Of a stretch of 64,000 nucleotides of DNA, positions 26,061 to 36,290 are shown one piece after another. The first letter of the stretch is position 1, and the number at the start of each line of letters is the position of its first letter. The translations under genes and the position numbers were made by a program. Source of the DNA: Balanoglossus misakiensis (Eukaryota; Hemichordata); the NCBI GenBank assembly GCA_040954595.2, contig CM082579.2:7936001-8000000 (forward strand), in the 5' to 3' direction. Under the pieces are notes generated by a model, which saw only the letters and a program-made list of their open reading frames with translations, was not told the origin of the DNA and did not search any database.

Positions 26061-26097
26061 GTGTGTGTTCCAGGCGTTACACGTTGGGAACACACAC
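26061..26097. repeat. 11-bp perfect inverted repeat with flanking direct repeat
   Basis: GTGTGTGTTCC (26061-26071) pairs with GGAACACACAC (26087-26097) across a 15-base loop. The hairpin is flanked by the near-identical direct repeats CTACTGACGGTC at 26031 and 26100. It may be an insertion footprint of a small palindromic element. Confidence 0.45.
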
Positions 26098-26642
26098 GGC
26101 TACTGACGGTCCAGTATATCAAGAGAAAATACGAGTATTTACACCAGTCAGGTCTGAGAACTAAAAATGTAAATTATTTCCCTACAAGCTTATTTTTAAT
26201 TCTTAAAAAAAAACAACTTTTCATTAATAAAATGTTGAAATTTGACATTGGCATATGCTTACCGACACGTACGAAAGCGTACCCAGCCAGACTCTTGATG
26301 TAGAAAGAATGACCAAACGGCCAATTGAGGGCGCTCGCTATCTGATAGCGATCAGGTAAAGTGCGGCACCCCCTGATCACAATACAAAGAATGGTAGAAT
26401 GGGCGAAAACCCTCTTGATGACAGCCCAGACAAGAAGTTGTCCAAGATGAAAAAACATACCAGACGCAACATAAAAAATGCTACAGTACTTCTTTTTTTA
26501 TTTCGATCTTGATTTCTATGACACTGGACACACTATTGTCATTTAATTCCATTCCCAGTCATTATAGTATTTATAATAAACATTTATTAAAATATTATTT
26601 CAATGTCAGCTGCTCTGGCAGGCCATGTGTTAAAAAATCATT

Positions 26643-26734
26643 TTCACCCTTTCACCACCATGGTTCAGTCCAAACCATTGTATTCTATGGAAAGGTTGGA
26701 CTTCTAAAGAGAGAACTGGGGGTGAAAGGATCAA
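26643..26734 (+). mobile_element. piggyBac-like MITE, copy D
   Basis: CCCTTTCACC at 26647 and GGTGAAAGGA at 26721-26730, with flanks TTCA and TCAA, decayed from TTAA. The interior matches the family closely. It lies downstream of the ACSF2 stop codon. Confidence 0.82.
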
Positions 26735-27372
26735 CCCTTCGAACACCACATTTTTCACATTCAAAATGCTGCACGACACTCTTATCATCATGCACACTGT
26801 GCTGATATGTTTTACTGTTCATCAATGTTTTGGTATATTCAGTTTGACCATGGATGATCACTGAATGATAAAATGCTACTTATCTATGCTATCGTAAGTT
26901 AATTTACAGCTACTTTAAAAGCACCACGTGATAAGTGAAAAATACAGTGTAGTAAAAGTTTATTAAAATTTAATTTCAATTTATGTGACCATGGCATTAG
27001 AATGTTAGAATTTTTGAATTATAACACTGTCTGTTTTAAGGCACCATTTCTTGATTATCACCATATCATTCCCTGAGCTGTGCAGACTGATGCACCAGTC
27101 CTTATTGTTCACCTTATACTGAGACATAATAGGAAGACCATTTCAAATTTAATATTGACATGATTGAATGCATTAAAGTAATTGTACGGTACCATTTCTA
27201 CTTTTTCGCAAATATTTGGTGCATTTCCCCAAAATTGTGTAAAAACTTTTGTAAGCCCTTGATTCTCACTGACAAAAAGTAAAAATAATTAAAAGATTTG
27301 GAAGACATTTTGAATTTCAAACCAAACATAAGGCACCGATGTTCCCCCATCAAAGTTCTTTTTCAGCTTGAG

Positions 27373-27552
27373 TTTTACAACCAATCACTGACGCGGATAG
27401 TTTGACATGATTTGTCAACTACCCTGCTCATAACTTCAGGTCCAATCCCAGCATTCAAAGCGAGAGTTTTACGACCAATCACTGAGACAGAAAGTGCGAC
27501 ATGATATGCCTCTGTTTACAACTTCGCGTCCAATCCCAGCATTCCAAGTGAC
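27373..27552. repeat. ACSF2: Tandem duplication (94-bp period) across the ACSF2 stop codon
   Basis: Two diverged copies begin at 27373 and 27467 with TTTTAC.ACCAATCACTGA, and both contain GTCCAATCCCAGCATTC further on. The right copy contains the last codons and the TAA of ACSF2; the left copy lies wholly in the 3' flank. The copied coding end is no longer in an expressed frame. Confidence 0.7.
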
Positions 27553-27647
27553 TCTTCCCTCATGATGAATTTTTGCACTTTCCCAGTGACGGTCATCGGA
27601 AACGACTCCACAAAACAGATGTAGCGTGGGATTTTGTAGTGGGCAAT
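27516..27647 (-). CDS. ACSF2: ACSF2 exon 13: catalytic lysine and stop
   Basis: Encodes [13 protein letters not shown] and TVTGKVQKF, with the predicted catalytic Lys, then a short tail and TAA. The end of this exon lies within a local tandem duplication. Confidence 0.95.
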   Translation of the reverse strand: MAHYKIPRYICFVESFPMTVTGKVQKFIMREESLGMLGLDAKL

Positions 27648-30600
27648 CTGTTGACAGAATAAGCACACACAGATATATTAACAACTTTTGCTGGGTACAG
27701 GCTACTTTCCATGGACTGGAACAAAATCAGATGCAGGGTTAGGCGCCATCTTCATCTCATTTTGGCTGTTCTGTTCTTTGTCCTGGCTGTTCTCCCTTCT
27801 GAACAGAACAGCCAAAAATCAACACAGGTAAAGGTGGCACCTAACTCTACATCTGATTTTAATCAGATTGGGACAAGACCAGCTTTCCATCGCTTTCTAT
27901 TAAAAAAAAATTACACGTCTTGCAACACTTAAGCAACAACTGGGGCACTTTAGTCTAGATGCGAACAATCTTTTTTCTTCTAACAGAGACAAGAGAAAGA
28001 AACTTGATTCGCTTACCTGGGGATCCCTAACGTCAATGCCTAACTACAGCTCTTTCTGTGTGATAATCTCTCTACGACAGCTTTCGCTTTCTCAAGACCT
28101 GCGACTGACTATTTCTACTCTATGCAGCACGTCGCGATGTGCTCTCCGTCGCATCACTGACCAAAATGACCGTACGGCTCGCACACTGGCTGGAGAAAGG
28201 GCTGTCTTTGCTTTGTGTTCAAGACTGCCGACCTACACTGTTTATTAAGTCTGAGGAATGTGTACCTTCATAGCGCAAAGACCTCAAACAGAAGAGGTGC
28301 AGAAACAGCTTATCTAAACGTCTGCAGACAATACAACGCAGCATGTAGCAATACAACACACACTAGATACCACTGACTAGCACAATTGTGTAATCATACC
28401 AAATTATATAAGATCCAAACTCTAAAACATACTACATGTTTAAGTCTGGTGTGGTGGTTGGGGCTTTGTCCTCTAAAATACATTGGAAATTTACAAGTTT
28501 CCAATAAATGAACTGGAATCATACATGTGTCTTATAAATCAAAGGGAATCATGTGACATGTACAATTCTGATAAAATCAATTGGAATCTGTATCATGAAG
28601 ATTCCTCTAAGACCAACTACAATACAGCAAGTTTCTAATAAAATCCTACACACTTCCTACAAAATTATCGGTACAGTATTTCTTTGTTCACAGGGATAAC
28701 ATTTTTACATCCCTTCCATCAGCGAAATTCTCACTCTGTCATTGAAACCACAAGTGCCTTACCTGTCCTTGGCAGAAATGTTTGATCTCCTCCGCGTCTG
28801 CCGTCTGAGCTGCTTTGAGTTTAATCCATGCACAGATCTCCTCTCCCAGCCTCTCATCAGGAACACCAATTACCTTGAATGCAAGCGGAAAATGATAATT
28901 GTTAACGACAGGTCTCGACACAATGTCTGTACCGCAACCAACTGTTCCTGTCATTTATTTGAGCACAACAAACCTCTAGACTGCCGAGGACATTCTTAAC
29001 GGAAGTACATCTGTACATGTACAATTTTGCAGAGTGGCCATTTAACCGTTAGGCGACAAAGATGGCCGCCTGTCAGCCAACCACCCAAGAGTTATTGCTT
29101 TAACCCTTTCACCACCATGGTCCAGTCCAAATCCATTGTTTTCTATGGTAAGGTCGGACTTCTAAAGTGGGAACTGGGGGTGAAAGGGTTAAGGTGAAAG
29201 ATGAGCATATAAAATATTATAAAAAAAATGTATATATATGTAAAAAAAACGACGCAGCAACCACTCTCAGTGAGAACCACATTGATTGGGAGTGCCATCA
29301 CCCCTTTCAGATTTTCACAGTAGTTTAGAGTCAACCTTTTTTACCTGAACATCTTCAATCTTGGGATGCTTATACAGAAACTGCTCCACTTCAACGGGAT
29401 ACACATTCTCGCCACCTCTGATGATCATGTCCTTCATCCTTCCCACGATTCTGACGTATCCATTGACGTCCATCACCGCGATATCCCTACAACAACAACA
29501 TCGTTCATTTGCATTAAAGCTACACAGTCACCACCAATTTACATACGCCCATATATGGCTGAAATGGTGTATCTGAGTGTTCTAAAGAACACATGGTGGC
29601 ACTCTTTTTTTCCGCATGTGCCACCCACTGAAAATCTGTGATTGGCTAGATCTCAATTTGCCATGGTAACTATAGCTGATCATTTTAGGTCCTACTGCAA
29701 TATGGTCGACTTACCCAGTGTTAAACCATCTGTCTTTCCCGACCACTTCATTGGTCTTCTCATCATCGTCCCAATAGCCAAGCATGGTGGAAATTCCTCT
29801 CGTGCACAATTCTCCGGGAGTTTCCACGGCAACGATGTCGCCAGTCTCTGAATCAATCAGTTTAGCCTGAAATCATACACACATGAAGTGTTGTTTTCAA
29901 TGACTGCGATTGTTTGGATGAAACTAATGTTAGACTAACAAAAGAACACACTAGCATTCAATGACGGTAATGTTCTTCATCACGATTATTATCATAGGCA
30001 CTATGAGTAGACCAATACTGAGGCTTTAGACCAGATGACCAGCCAAAGTTTTGCCACATTTGCAACACACTCCCCTTTCCGCTAAGCTTTTGTTGTACAT
30101 CCACATGGAAATGGCAGGTGTATAAAACTGGAATGCTTGCTTACCTCTGAGTGAGCCAGCGGTCTGCCAATTGTCGAGACGCGGACTTCTAGTGGGTCGT
30201 CCCGAGTTGCTTGGAATGTCACCGGGCTTGTTTCTGTCAAACCGTAGCATATCTACACACAAATAAACACAAGAAAAGAAGCATGTGAATGAAAAAAGTG
30301 AAGCAAGGTCCATCAGCATGTGAACACAGATAAGCTCAAGACAGGCCAGCATGAGTTGAGATTAGAAGTTCAAAATTTCCACAGCAATGACAATCACTTA
30401 AAACTTACGCTGATATCCTTGATGTTCATCTTAGCAATGGCTTGTTTCATGGTTTCTATTGGACATGGGGATCCCGCCATTATTCCCGTGCGCAGACTCG
30501 ACATGTCAAACGTGTCGATCTCCGGGTGATGCAGCATGTCAATGAACATTGTAGGTGTGCCATACAAAGAAGTAATTCTGCCAATTGCATAAAAAACAAA

Positions 30601-33600
30601 AGGGCATAAATGTCCAGAACAATATAAATGCTAACATCAACTCCCTGTACCTTGCATGCCTCAAAACTAAACTATCCAGTCTTACATTACACAGTCTCAT
30701 GATTTTGAAACCCAACACTGAGCATATAAAGACCTATCCTCACAAGCTACATTGTACCCTTGCCTACCTTTCTTCTGCCACAGCCTTCAGTGTTGGGCCC
30801 GGTTCAAACGATGGCGACGCATACACGATGGTGGACCCGAAAGTCATAGCCGACAAACTGCCCAGAACCATTCCAAAGCAATGATACAGAGGGACTGGCA
30901 CACCAATAACATGATCCTGGTGAAACGAAATCACACATTATGCAGTTACAGATAGTGGCTGACTTGGAAGTTACATTTTGTTTCTCATTTCTCAACAATG
31001 CACCAGTACATCTAAGGCAAAGGAAGACTCACCTCGGCGTGGTAACCCATCGCTCTGCCAACAAAATAGGCATTATTCAATATATTGTGATGTGACAGAG
31101 TAACTCCTTTTGGCGACCCTGTTGTACCCTGGTGATGAAACGCATACACCATACGTTAACACTTTGCACGCAAAAATTTTTCTTCTTTCAAACATTGATC
31201 CAATGATTTTTTCAGCAGGCAAATTCTCATCAAACTAGGGTCCTCTTTGTATCTGTCACAGGAACACATTTCTTGACATGGTACTAATATTGGTATCGCA
31301 ATTTGATTTTGCAATATTTAGAATATTTCAGAACCTGTGTATGTTGCGAGCATTCTTTTTCAAGCAATTTCAACACCACTGAACCATATGTGCTGAGCTC
31401 AAGCCTATGTTGCTGTTACCTGTTATTGTGTCAGACCCATGCGCCGACGAAACAGCCAACAGCAAAGAAGATCCTGTGCTGTACACTGGGTACAATTATT
31501 GCAGCTTACTTACCGATGTGTATTGAATATTAATAGGGTCATCAAACTGTAAATCATCTTGGAGTTCTTCCACTTCCACAAAGTGTTCATTGGTGGGCGC
31601 GTCTAGAATGTCGTCAAACATGTACGCCCCGGGGAAATGTCCCTCTCCTAGCATTACCACCGTCTTCAACTCGGGCAACCTATCGGGGGATAAGACCAGA
31701 TACATGTTACCGTTTACACGACTATTTTACGACATTGTTTTTTTCCATGCAGTACAGATGTTAAAGGACATCCCAGAATGCACTCTCCCGGTGGGCTACA
31801 TGTAATCGGTCTTCTATCACTTGAATATTCACAGAGTTCATCATCTTCCGTACTGCGACGCCAGGTGATGACATAAGCCCAGTTGTACCTACCCTGCACT
31901 GTTGATCTCACCTGGGTGAGATTTTTCCAACTCCGGACAGATTTCTCGCAGCATTGCGTAGTAGTCTTGCGTCTTGAAGGTCTGGTCAGAAATCAGCGCT
32001 TTGCAGCCAACCTGTCGAGAATTTCACCGTGCCTTCACATTTAACAAGTTAGGAATTTGAACAAGAAACTGCAGTAGATACACATGACAAAAATTACTGA
32101 AAAACACAGCGAAAAGTTACACCTAATGAAGCTTTAACAATTTGGACAACGTGCTGTAGTTTTGCGATGTTGTTTTCGATTGGTCAGTTCCTTGTCATTT
32201 CACTATTCAAAAAAGGAGTACAACGTGTGCATAGCCCCGAGTTTTGGGCCTTCAGAGGCGTTGCATACCCCCCCCCCCCCCCCCCTCACATTTTGGCTGT
32301 ATGGACCATACCTTTTTCAGTGCATAGTGTAGCTCCATAGGTCTGTACGCTGGGTTGATGTTGACCTGTATCGCCCCTATGCGACTTGTCGCGTACTGAG
32401 TTAACACCCACTCTAACCTATTAGGCGCCCACATTCCAACTCGGTCGCCCCTCTTTATGCCAATGGCCAGAAGGGCTGCAGCCAGTCTGTCAATCTGCAA
32501 GTCAAAAAGACAGCTAAACTAAAGATCTTTTCTATTTGTCTGTGGTTATATAGCTTCCACTAATTTCAGAAATACAAATGAAATATGGAATACCACTATT
32601 GACTACACATAGAAATTTGTCTCGAGCAGTCTCTCTAGTAAATAATCAGCCATAGGAAAACCTGTGGCTAATTTCACTTCAGTGATTTATGTAGCCATTT
32701 ACTTCTAAGCACATATCCTTGAACTGACAGCCCCAGTTCTGGTTGACTGAGCACAAGATGATCACAAGGTTGTCAGGTATAAATGTATAGCTGCATGTAA
32801 AATACAGGACTTATATAAGAGTTCTATCATCTTGCCAGATATCACTTTTTCACATCAAGTTTTATCTCGTACTTTTGCAGTTCTCATTGGTAGCTTCTTC
32901 AAGGACTTTATTGATTTTTTTAAACACCACTTCGATGTGCAGTTCTAGGACAGTTACCCCAAGGACACTTACACACGCAATAATGTATCACCAGATACTT
33001 CTTACCCTCTGCCCAACCTTTAGCCCTGACTGCTGGGTGGAAACTGGTGGCAGCTGTCCAGGGGGTAACCGTCCCGATACCATCACAAATCAACTGACCT
33101 GACCCTACGACACACCGATGTTCTTATTTACCTCTTGTTTGAATTGTGCATATGTTTTCCTGACGCCCTGATGGGAACACACGACAGCAATCTTGTCCGG
33201 GTATTTCTCTGTTGTCTTGTCGATGGTTTTACCGATGGTCTGCCCAAGAAGCGGTACACTGCTGGCTGAGTGCGCATAGCTCTGCGTGTAATTCTGGTTC
33301 CGATGGCTGTACCGTTCCGAGCACGTATTCATGCAAAGAGAGAAAGAACATAAATAATGAAACATGCGATTTCAAGAAGAGTCTAGCTTCACATGGTTTT
33401 GTTCAATGACATGACATTGTCAGTTAGTACATAGTACTATTTGGGATGGTGCAGATTTCTGTTTGTGGTTTCTTGGTGTATGTGTCAAATGGCGTCAAAA
33501 CTTGTCTCCCAATTTTGGGATGACATTTGACCTACTTCTGCGGTTCTGTCAGGGACCCTAACCATGGTTCTATCTAAACGAAGGCCATCACAGTTCACAT

Positions 33601-34415
33601 ATATCTAAGAACTTAAAAGTACACAGTCACCTTTGACCAGCGTACTCTAAGCTGGCACTGTATCCTGCAGAATATACTGTAGCCCCGCCCCCATGATCTG
33701 CCAAGCACCCCTCCACCACATATCAGATGGTTCAACCCTTACATAACATTTGTTCCAGGGTCTATGCCTGGTCTATGCTGTGATGCACAATGCAGACCAC
33801 AGTCCCTCTATCACATAGGCTCTGTTCGAATCAACAACTTAATCAACTGTAAAGCAGTGATCAAGATAAAATGACACTATCTTTCTTTCGGTACTTTGTC
33901 AGTCCAAGCACTGCCACGTACCATAATTAGAACATCAACGCATGGCTGGGCTGGCGCTCCATGCATACGGTAGTACATGTACATGATAACTGATCCCGGG
34001 CCGGGGAAGTGTCCGGAGTTATATAAGAACAAGTAACCGGCAAACCGACTACTTTGTCTTTTCTGACCGGCCACTTCTTTCAGAAAACTACTAAACTACT
34101 AGTTAAACTGTTCTCTCTCACACAACCACGGTATTTTAAGCGCTTTGCTCAATCGGACAACAATCCACCTATTCTAAGGTCACTACTTTCTCAACGTGTC
34201 GCCTGTCCGGGATGTCTTCCGGGGCTATCTCACTGCGATGTCCACGTACGACAGGCGTTGGAACAACACTGATCAAATTTACGTATATACCTTGCAGTGC
34301 AAAAAGCGTTGTTACTTGATGCCACTATTGGTACATGTTTCTGTAGCACTCCAGACCACTTGGCAAACTTCGTCATCTGTTTGGTCAGAGCACGACTTCG
34401 CCAGCAGACGTCCAT
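27516..34415 (-). CDS. ACSF2: Acyl-CoA synthetase family member 2, mitochondrial (13 coding exons)
   Basis: Join on the - strand: 34291-34415, 33132-33306, 32312-32494, 31893-32011, 31514-31679, 31033-31128, 30768-30916, 30409-30577, 30145-30252, 29715-29866, 29345-29486, 28763-28873, 27516-27647. The product is 608 aa (human about 615). The enzyme activates fatty acids with ATP and CoA through an acyl-AMP intermediate, in mitochondria. Residues 1-42 are basic and almost free of acidic residues, as in a mitochondrial presequence. The ATP-binding loop [10 protein letters not shown] is at 255-264, YGLTE at 397-401, the hinge motif GRMKD around 496-500, and the predicted catalytic lysine of TGK at 588. 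All phases agree. The start has G at -3 and +4. Its start faces FAXDC2, so a shared promoter region is possible. Confidence 0.95.
27723..27860. repeat. 138-bp long imperfect hairpin in ACSF2 intron 12
   Basis: The left half from AAAATCAGATG (27723) pairs with the right half ending CATCTGATTTT (27860). The stem includes GTTAGG/CCTAAC, GCGCCA-type pairs and a perfect 17-base core TTTTGGCTGTTCTGTTC around a 24-base loop. It may be a MITE or an RNA hairpin; transcription of ACSF2 would include it. Confidence 0.7.
28763..28873 (-). CDS. ACSF2: ACSF2 exon 12
   Basis: Encodes [20 protein letters not shown], part of the mobile C-terminal domain; 37 codons, phase 0 at both ends. Confidence 0.95.
29100..29192 (+). 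mobile_element. piggyBac-like MITE, copy E (intact)
   Basis: Both ends are perfect: TTAA CCCTTTCACC at the left and GGTGAAAGGG TTAA at the right. The interior has subterminal GTCCAA and GTCGGAC segments that can pair. It lies in ACSF2 intron 11 and is the best reference copy. TTAA target sites and CCC-starting termini are features of piggyBac-superfamily elements; no transposase is encoded. Confidence 0.88.
29345..29486 (-). CDS. ACSF2: ACSF2 exon 11: hinge and ribose-binding Asp
   Basis: Encodes [20 protein letters not shown] and [13 protein letters not shown], the hinge between the large N-terminal and small C-terminal domains. Confidence 0.95.
29715..29866 (-). CDS. ACSF2: ACSF2 exon 10
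   Basis: Encodes [19 protein letters not shown] and GKDRWFNTG. It ends in phase 2 and joins the TGD motif of exon 11. Confidence 0.95.
30145..30252 (-). CDS. ACSF2: ACSF2 exon 9: YGLTE motif
   Basis: Encodes [13 protein letters not shown], the adenine-binding motif of the superfamily (human ACSF2 has YGTTENSPVTF), and GRPLAHSE. Confidence 0.95.
30409..30577 (-). CDS. ACSF2: ACSF2 exon 8
   Basis: Encodes [13 protein letters not shown] and [10 protein letters not shown], a conserved adenylate-forming enzyme segment. It ends at GTAAGT in phase 0. Confidence 0.95.
30768..30916 (-). CDS. ACSF2: ACSF2 exon 7
   Basis: Encodes [14 protein letters not shown] and the ASPSFEPGP segment, matching the fatty-acid pocket region of ACSF2. 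It ends in phase 2 within an Arg codon. Confidence 0.95.
31033..31128 (-). CDS. ACSF2: ACSF2 exon 6: GTTGSPKG loop
   Basis: The 32 codons start with [19 protein letters not shown], the AMP/ATP phosphate-binding loop. Phase 0 at both ends. Confidence 0.95.
31514..31679 (-). CDS. ACSF2: ACSF2 exon 5: up to the P-loop
   Basis: Encodes [11 protein letters not shown] through [10 protein letters not shown]. The exon stops exactly inside the ATP-binding loop, whose second half lies in exon 6. Confidence 0.94.
31893..32011 (-). CDS. ACSF2: ACSF2 exon 4
   Basis: Encodes [18 protein letters not shown] and onward to the [10 protein letters not shown] linker. A stronger-looking donor lies 19 bases earlier (31911/31910), but only the GTAGGT donor after 31893 gives phase 2 and joins in frame to the next exon. 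Confidence 0.88.
32268..32285. repeat. Poly-C run (18 C)
   Basis: Homopolymer in ACSF2 intron 3, directly downstream of exon 3 on the - strand. On the transcribed strand it is a G run that could affect structure; no function is known. Confidence 0.9.
32312..32494 (-). CDS. ACSF2: ACSF2 exon 3: AMP-binding fold
   Basis: The 61 codons include [10 protein letters not shown] and [15 protein letters not shown], hallmark segments of the ACSF2 subfamily. Phase 0 at both ends. The downstream intron holds an 18-base poly-C run. Confidence 0.95.
33132..33306 (-). CDS. ACSF2: ACSF2 exon 2: start of the mature enzyme
   Basis: Begins after a GTACAG acceptor, completing a Ser codon, and encodes the [18 protein letters not shown] segment and the first part of the AMP-binding fold. 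It ends in phase 0 after KQE. Confidence 0.93.
34291..34415 (-). CDS. ACSF2: ACSF2 exon 1: start and mitochondrial presequence
   Basis: The exon encodes 41 codons plus two bases, ending at a GTATAT donor. The peptide is rich in Arg, Lys, Ser and Ala with only one acidic residue. Homology to other ACSF2 N-termini is weak, as expected for a transit peptide; the call rests on matching phase and composition. Confidence 0.75.
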
Positions 34416-36215
34416 TTCAACCGGTGGAGTTCGACAAGGGAAGATGAGTCTGCTTCGAAGCTGGATTCTGTTTCGGATGCACTACAGTAATAATCTGATT
34501 GTCGTTTCGCAAGCGTGGCCGTCTTAAAAGTGGTACGCACCTCAATTTAAATGTTCATCGTATTGCTCCAAAATTTCAGGGATGATTAAACGTGATACCA
34601 GATTGGCAGAATGTTACAGATGGGGAAAAAATTGGGGTCCACCACCATCAAATTTTCCAGCGACAGCGCCCCCTATAATCCAATGAAGGAAGATTGCCGA
34701 TTTTCTTATTTTTGAACAGCAAAACGAATGTTTGTTTGAATTATACAATTATTTCTACACATTGAGCAATATACAATTATTTCTCCACATTGAACAATTA
34801 ATTTGTGTCCTGCTTTCAAGCAGGGGCAATGTGGAAATGGACTTGGTTATATACAGCAACTTGGGGGGTCTGAAACTAAGGGTTGTCACCGCTGTCACAT
34901 CTGTAGGTTTTATAACTGATGCGTGATTGAGCTGAGCGAAAGTGGTGCGTTGCCTCTTGAAACATCGATCAAATTCTGGCACATAGCCGATAGGCGAATC
35001 TCTCACAGGTACAATGTTTTGTTTATACTATATACTTCTCATCATGTCATCAGTGTCGAAGTTTTATTTTAGAATGTTGCAAAAGGGAATGGTATGTATT
35101 ATGTGACCCACTTTCGCGATCAAAACAATGCGACGTGTGTGTACAGTGTACGATCACGAACCACGGGCGTTTGTTGACACTCATAGTCCGTAGAATAATT
35201 TGAGCCTGCACTTCCAAAAACTGCATCAGCCACGCAATTATAGCCCGGATTTAATTTATAGACGATCCGATGAATCTAGAGATCGTCCGGTGACGTTATA
35301 CTGGATGTTATTATGATCATGGATACTGATTATATGGAGCCCAGTGCGAGTGTGACGTAATGTGGTCATGTGTTTTGCACATGACCGCAATGACATATCA
35401 AGTTGCCAGTGAGCTGAAAGGGGTGTGACGCACTTGAGCTCAGGCATCAAAGGGACATGTTACTATGCTCTTTGGACAAACACAATCATTGGTTTGGGTT
35501 TTTCCAAAGAGAGTTGTGTTTCCATAGCAATCAGGACTTTAAGTATGCATGACACAAACAGACACAAATCATCAAATGAAAAGAAAAATTGTAAACCTGT
35601 CATTGTAATGATATTGACATACATATGAAATATAATAATCTCTACAAAAGTGTCGAAATTTTGAAGAAAATGGTAAAGTCAGTCTGTTAGCCACCATTTT
35701 TTTTGTACCAGTCCATGTATTGATGGAATCAGATTTGTAGTTAGTGCACTGGTTTATTGCAGGATATAGAACATGTTACAATGTAATATATTGATTGATC
35801 AAAGGGTGTGTCATTTACGTGCCATAGTCAGGGGCCGTTTGGGGAAGAATACTAATACAATAATACCTTCTTACGTACAGCCAAGAATTATTTTAGCACA
35901 TGTTGGTTTGAGGCAATATTTGCAAATACCAAATCCAGCTTTGTGTTGCCTCAGCTTCTTGTGGAATTAAGCTGTTTCATTGTAGTCCAAATGATTTTTT
36001 TTTATGTTGTCCAACTTTTCTCTGCAGTGACTTGTTGGAATGGTGTTGGGTGGATCCAACATGAATTGCACTGTGTCGTAATTTGAAACATTCACCGACC
36101 AGGAACTGATTTTTAATAGAAATGAGTCAGCCTGGAAAACAGAAAGCAAAGTGACATAAGAAAATTGTGTGAAACATTCTCACCATGCCAACTTTGGTTT
36201 GTTACAGTACCCATA
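34416..36215. promoter_or_regulatory. Head-to-head region between ACSF2 and FAXDC2
   Basis: The two start codons face away from each other across 1.8 kb. The stretch should hold the ACSF2 promoter and 5' UTR and, unless non-coding exons of FAXDC2 lie elsewhere, its promoter too. It includes a 28-bp tandem repeat at 34743-34798. No TATA box or CpG island could be assigned with confidence. Confidence 0.45.
34743..34798. repeat. 28-bp direct tandem repeat, two copies
   Basis: Copies at 34743-34770 and 34771-34798 begin ATACAATTATTTCT and differ at two positions. They lie about 330 bases upstream of the ACSF2 start codon. Confidence 0.9.
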
Positions 36216-36290
36216 ATGGAAGGTAGACGAGAGCTGTGTACGCCTAGCTGCAGGCCTTCACCAGCTGTGCCACTTCTCCCAGAGACACAG
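36216..36290 (+). CDS. FAXDC2: FAXDC2 coding exon 1
   Basis: Encodes 25 residues starting MEGRRELC and ends in phase 0 at GTATGT. An AG acceptor at 36206-36207 after a T-rich stretch suggests an upstream non-coding exon. Because the N-terminus is not conserved, this exon is the least certain part of the gene. Confidence 0.7.

Larger units (their letters stand above)
20382..27515. other. 3' UTR of MAML and spacer between two convergent genes
   Basis: No coding exon is recognised here. The AT-rich sequence directly after the MAML stop is probably its 3' UTR; I could not single out the poly(A) site. The stretch includes two piggyBac-like MITEs (22119 and 26643), poly-C runs near 22929 and 23471, a short hairpin at 26061-26097 and a 94-bp tandem duplication reaching into the ACSF2 stop region. 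An open frame at 22672-22983 has no domain signature and is treated as chance. Confidence 0.6.

Noticed and set aside
31893-31912. Alternative ACSF2 exon 4 donor at 31911/31910
   Set aside because: It ends in phase 1 and does not join in frame to exon 5, whereas the donor after 31893 does.
33815-33840. B-box-like GTTCGAATC
   Set aside because: No matching A box or acceptor stem at the right spacing.
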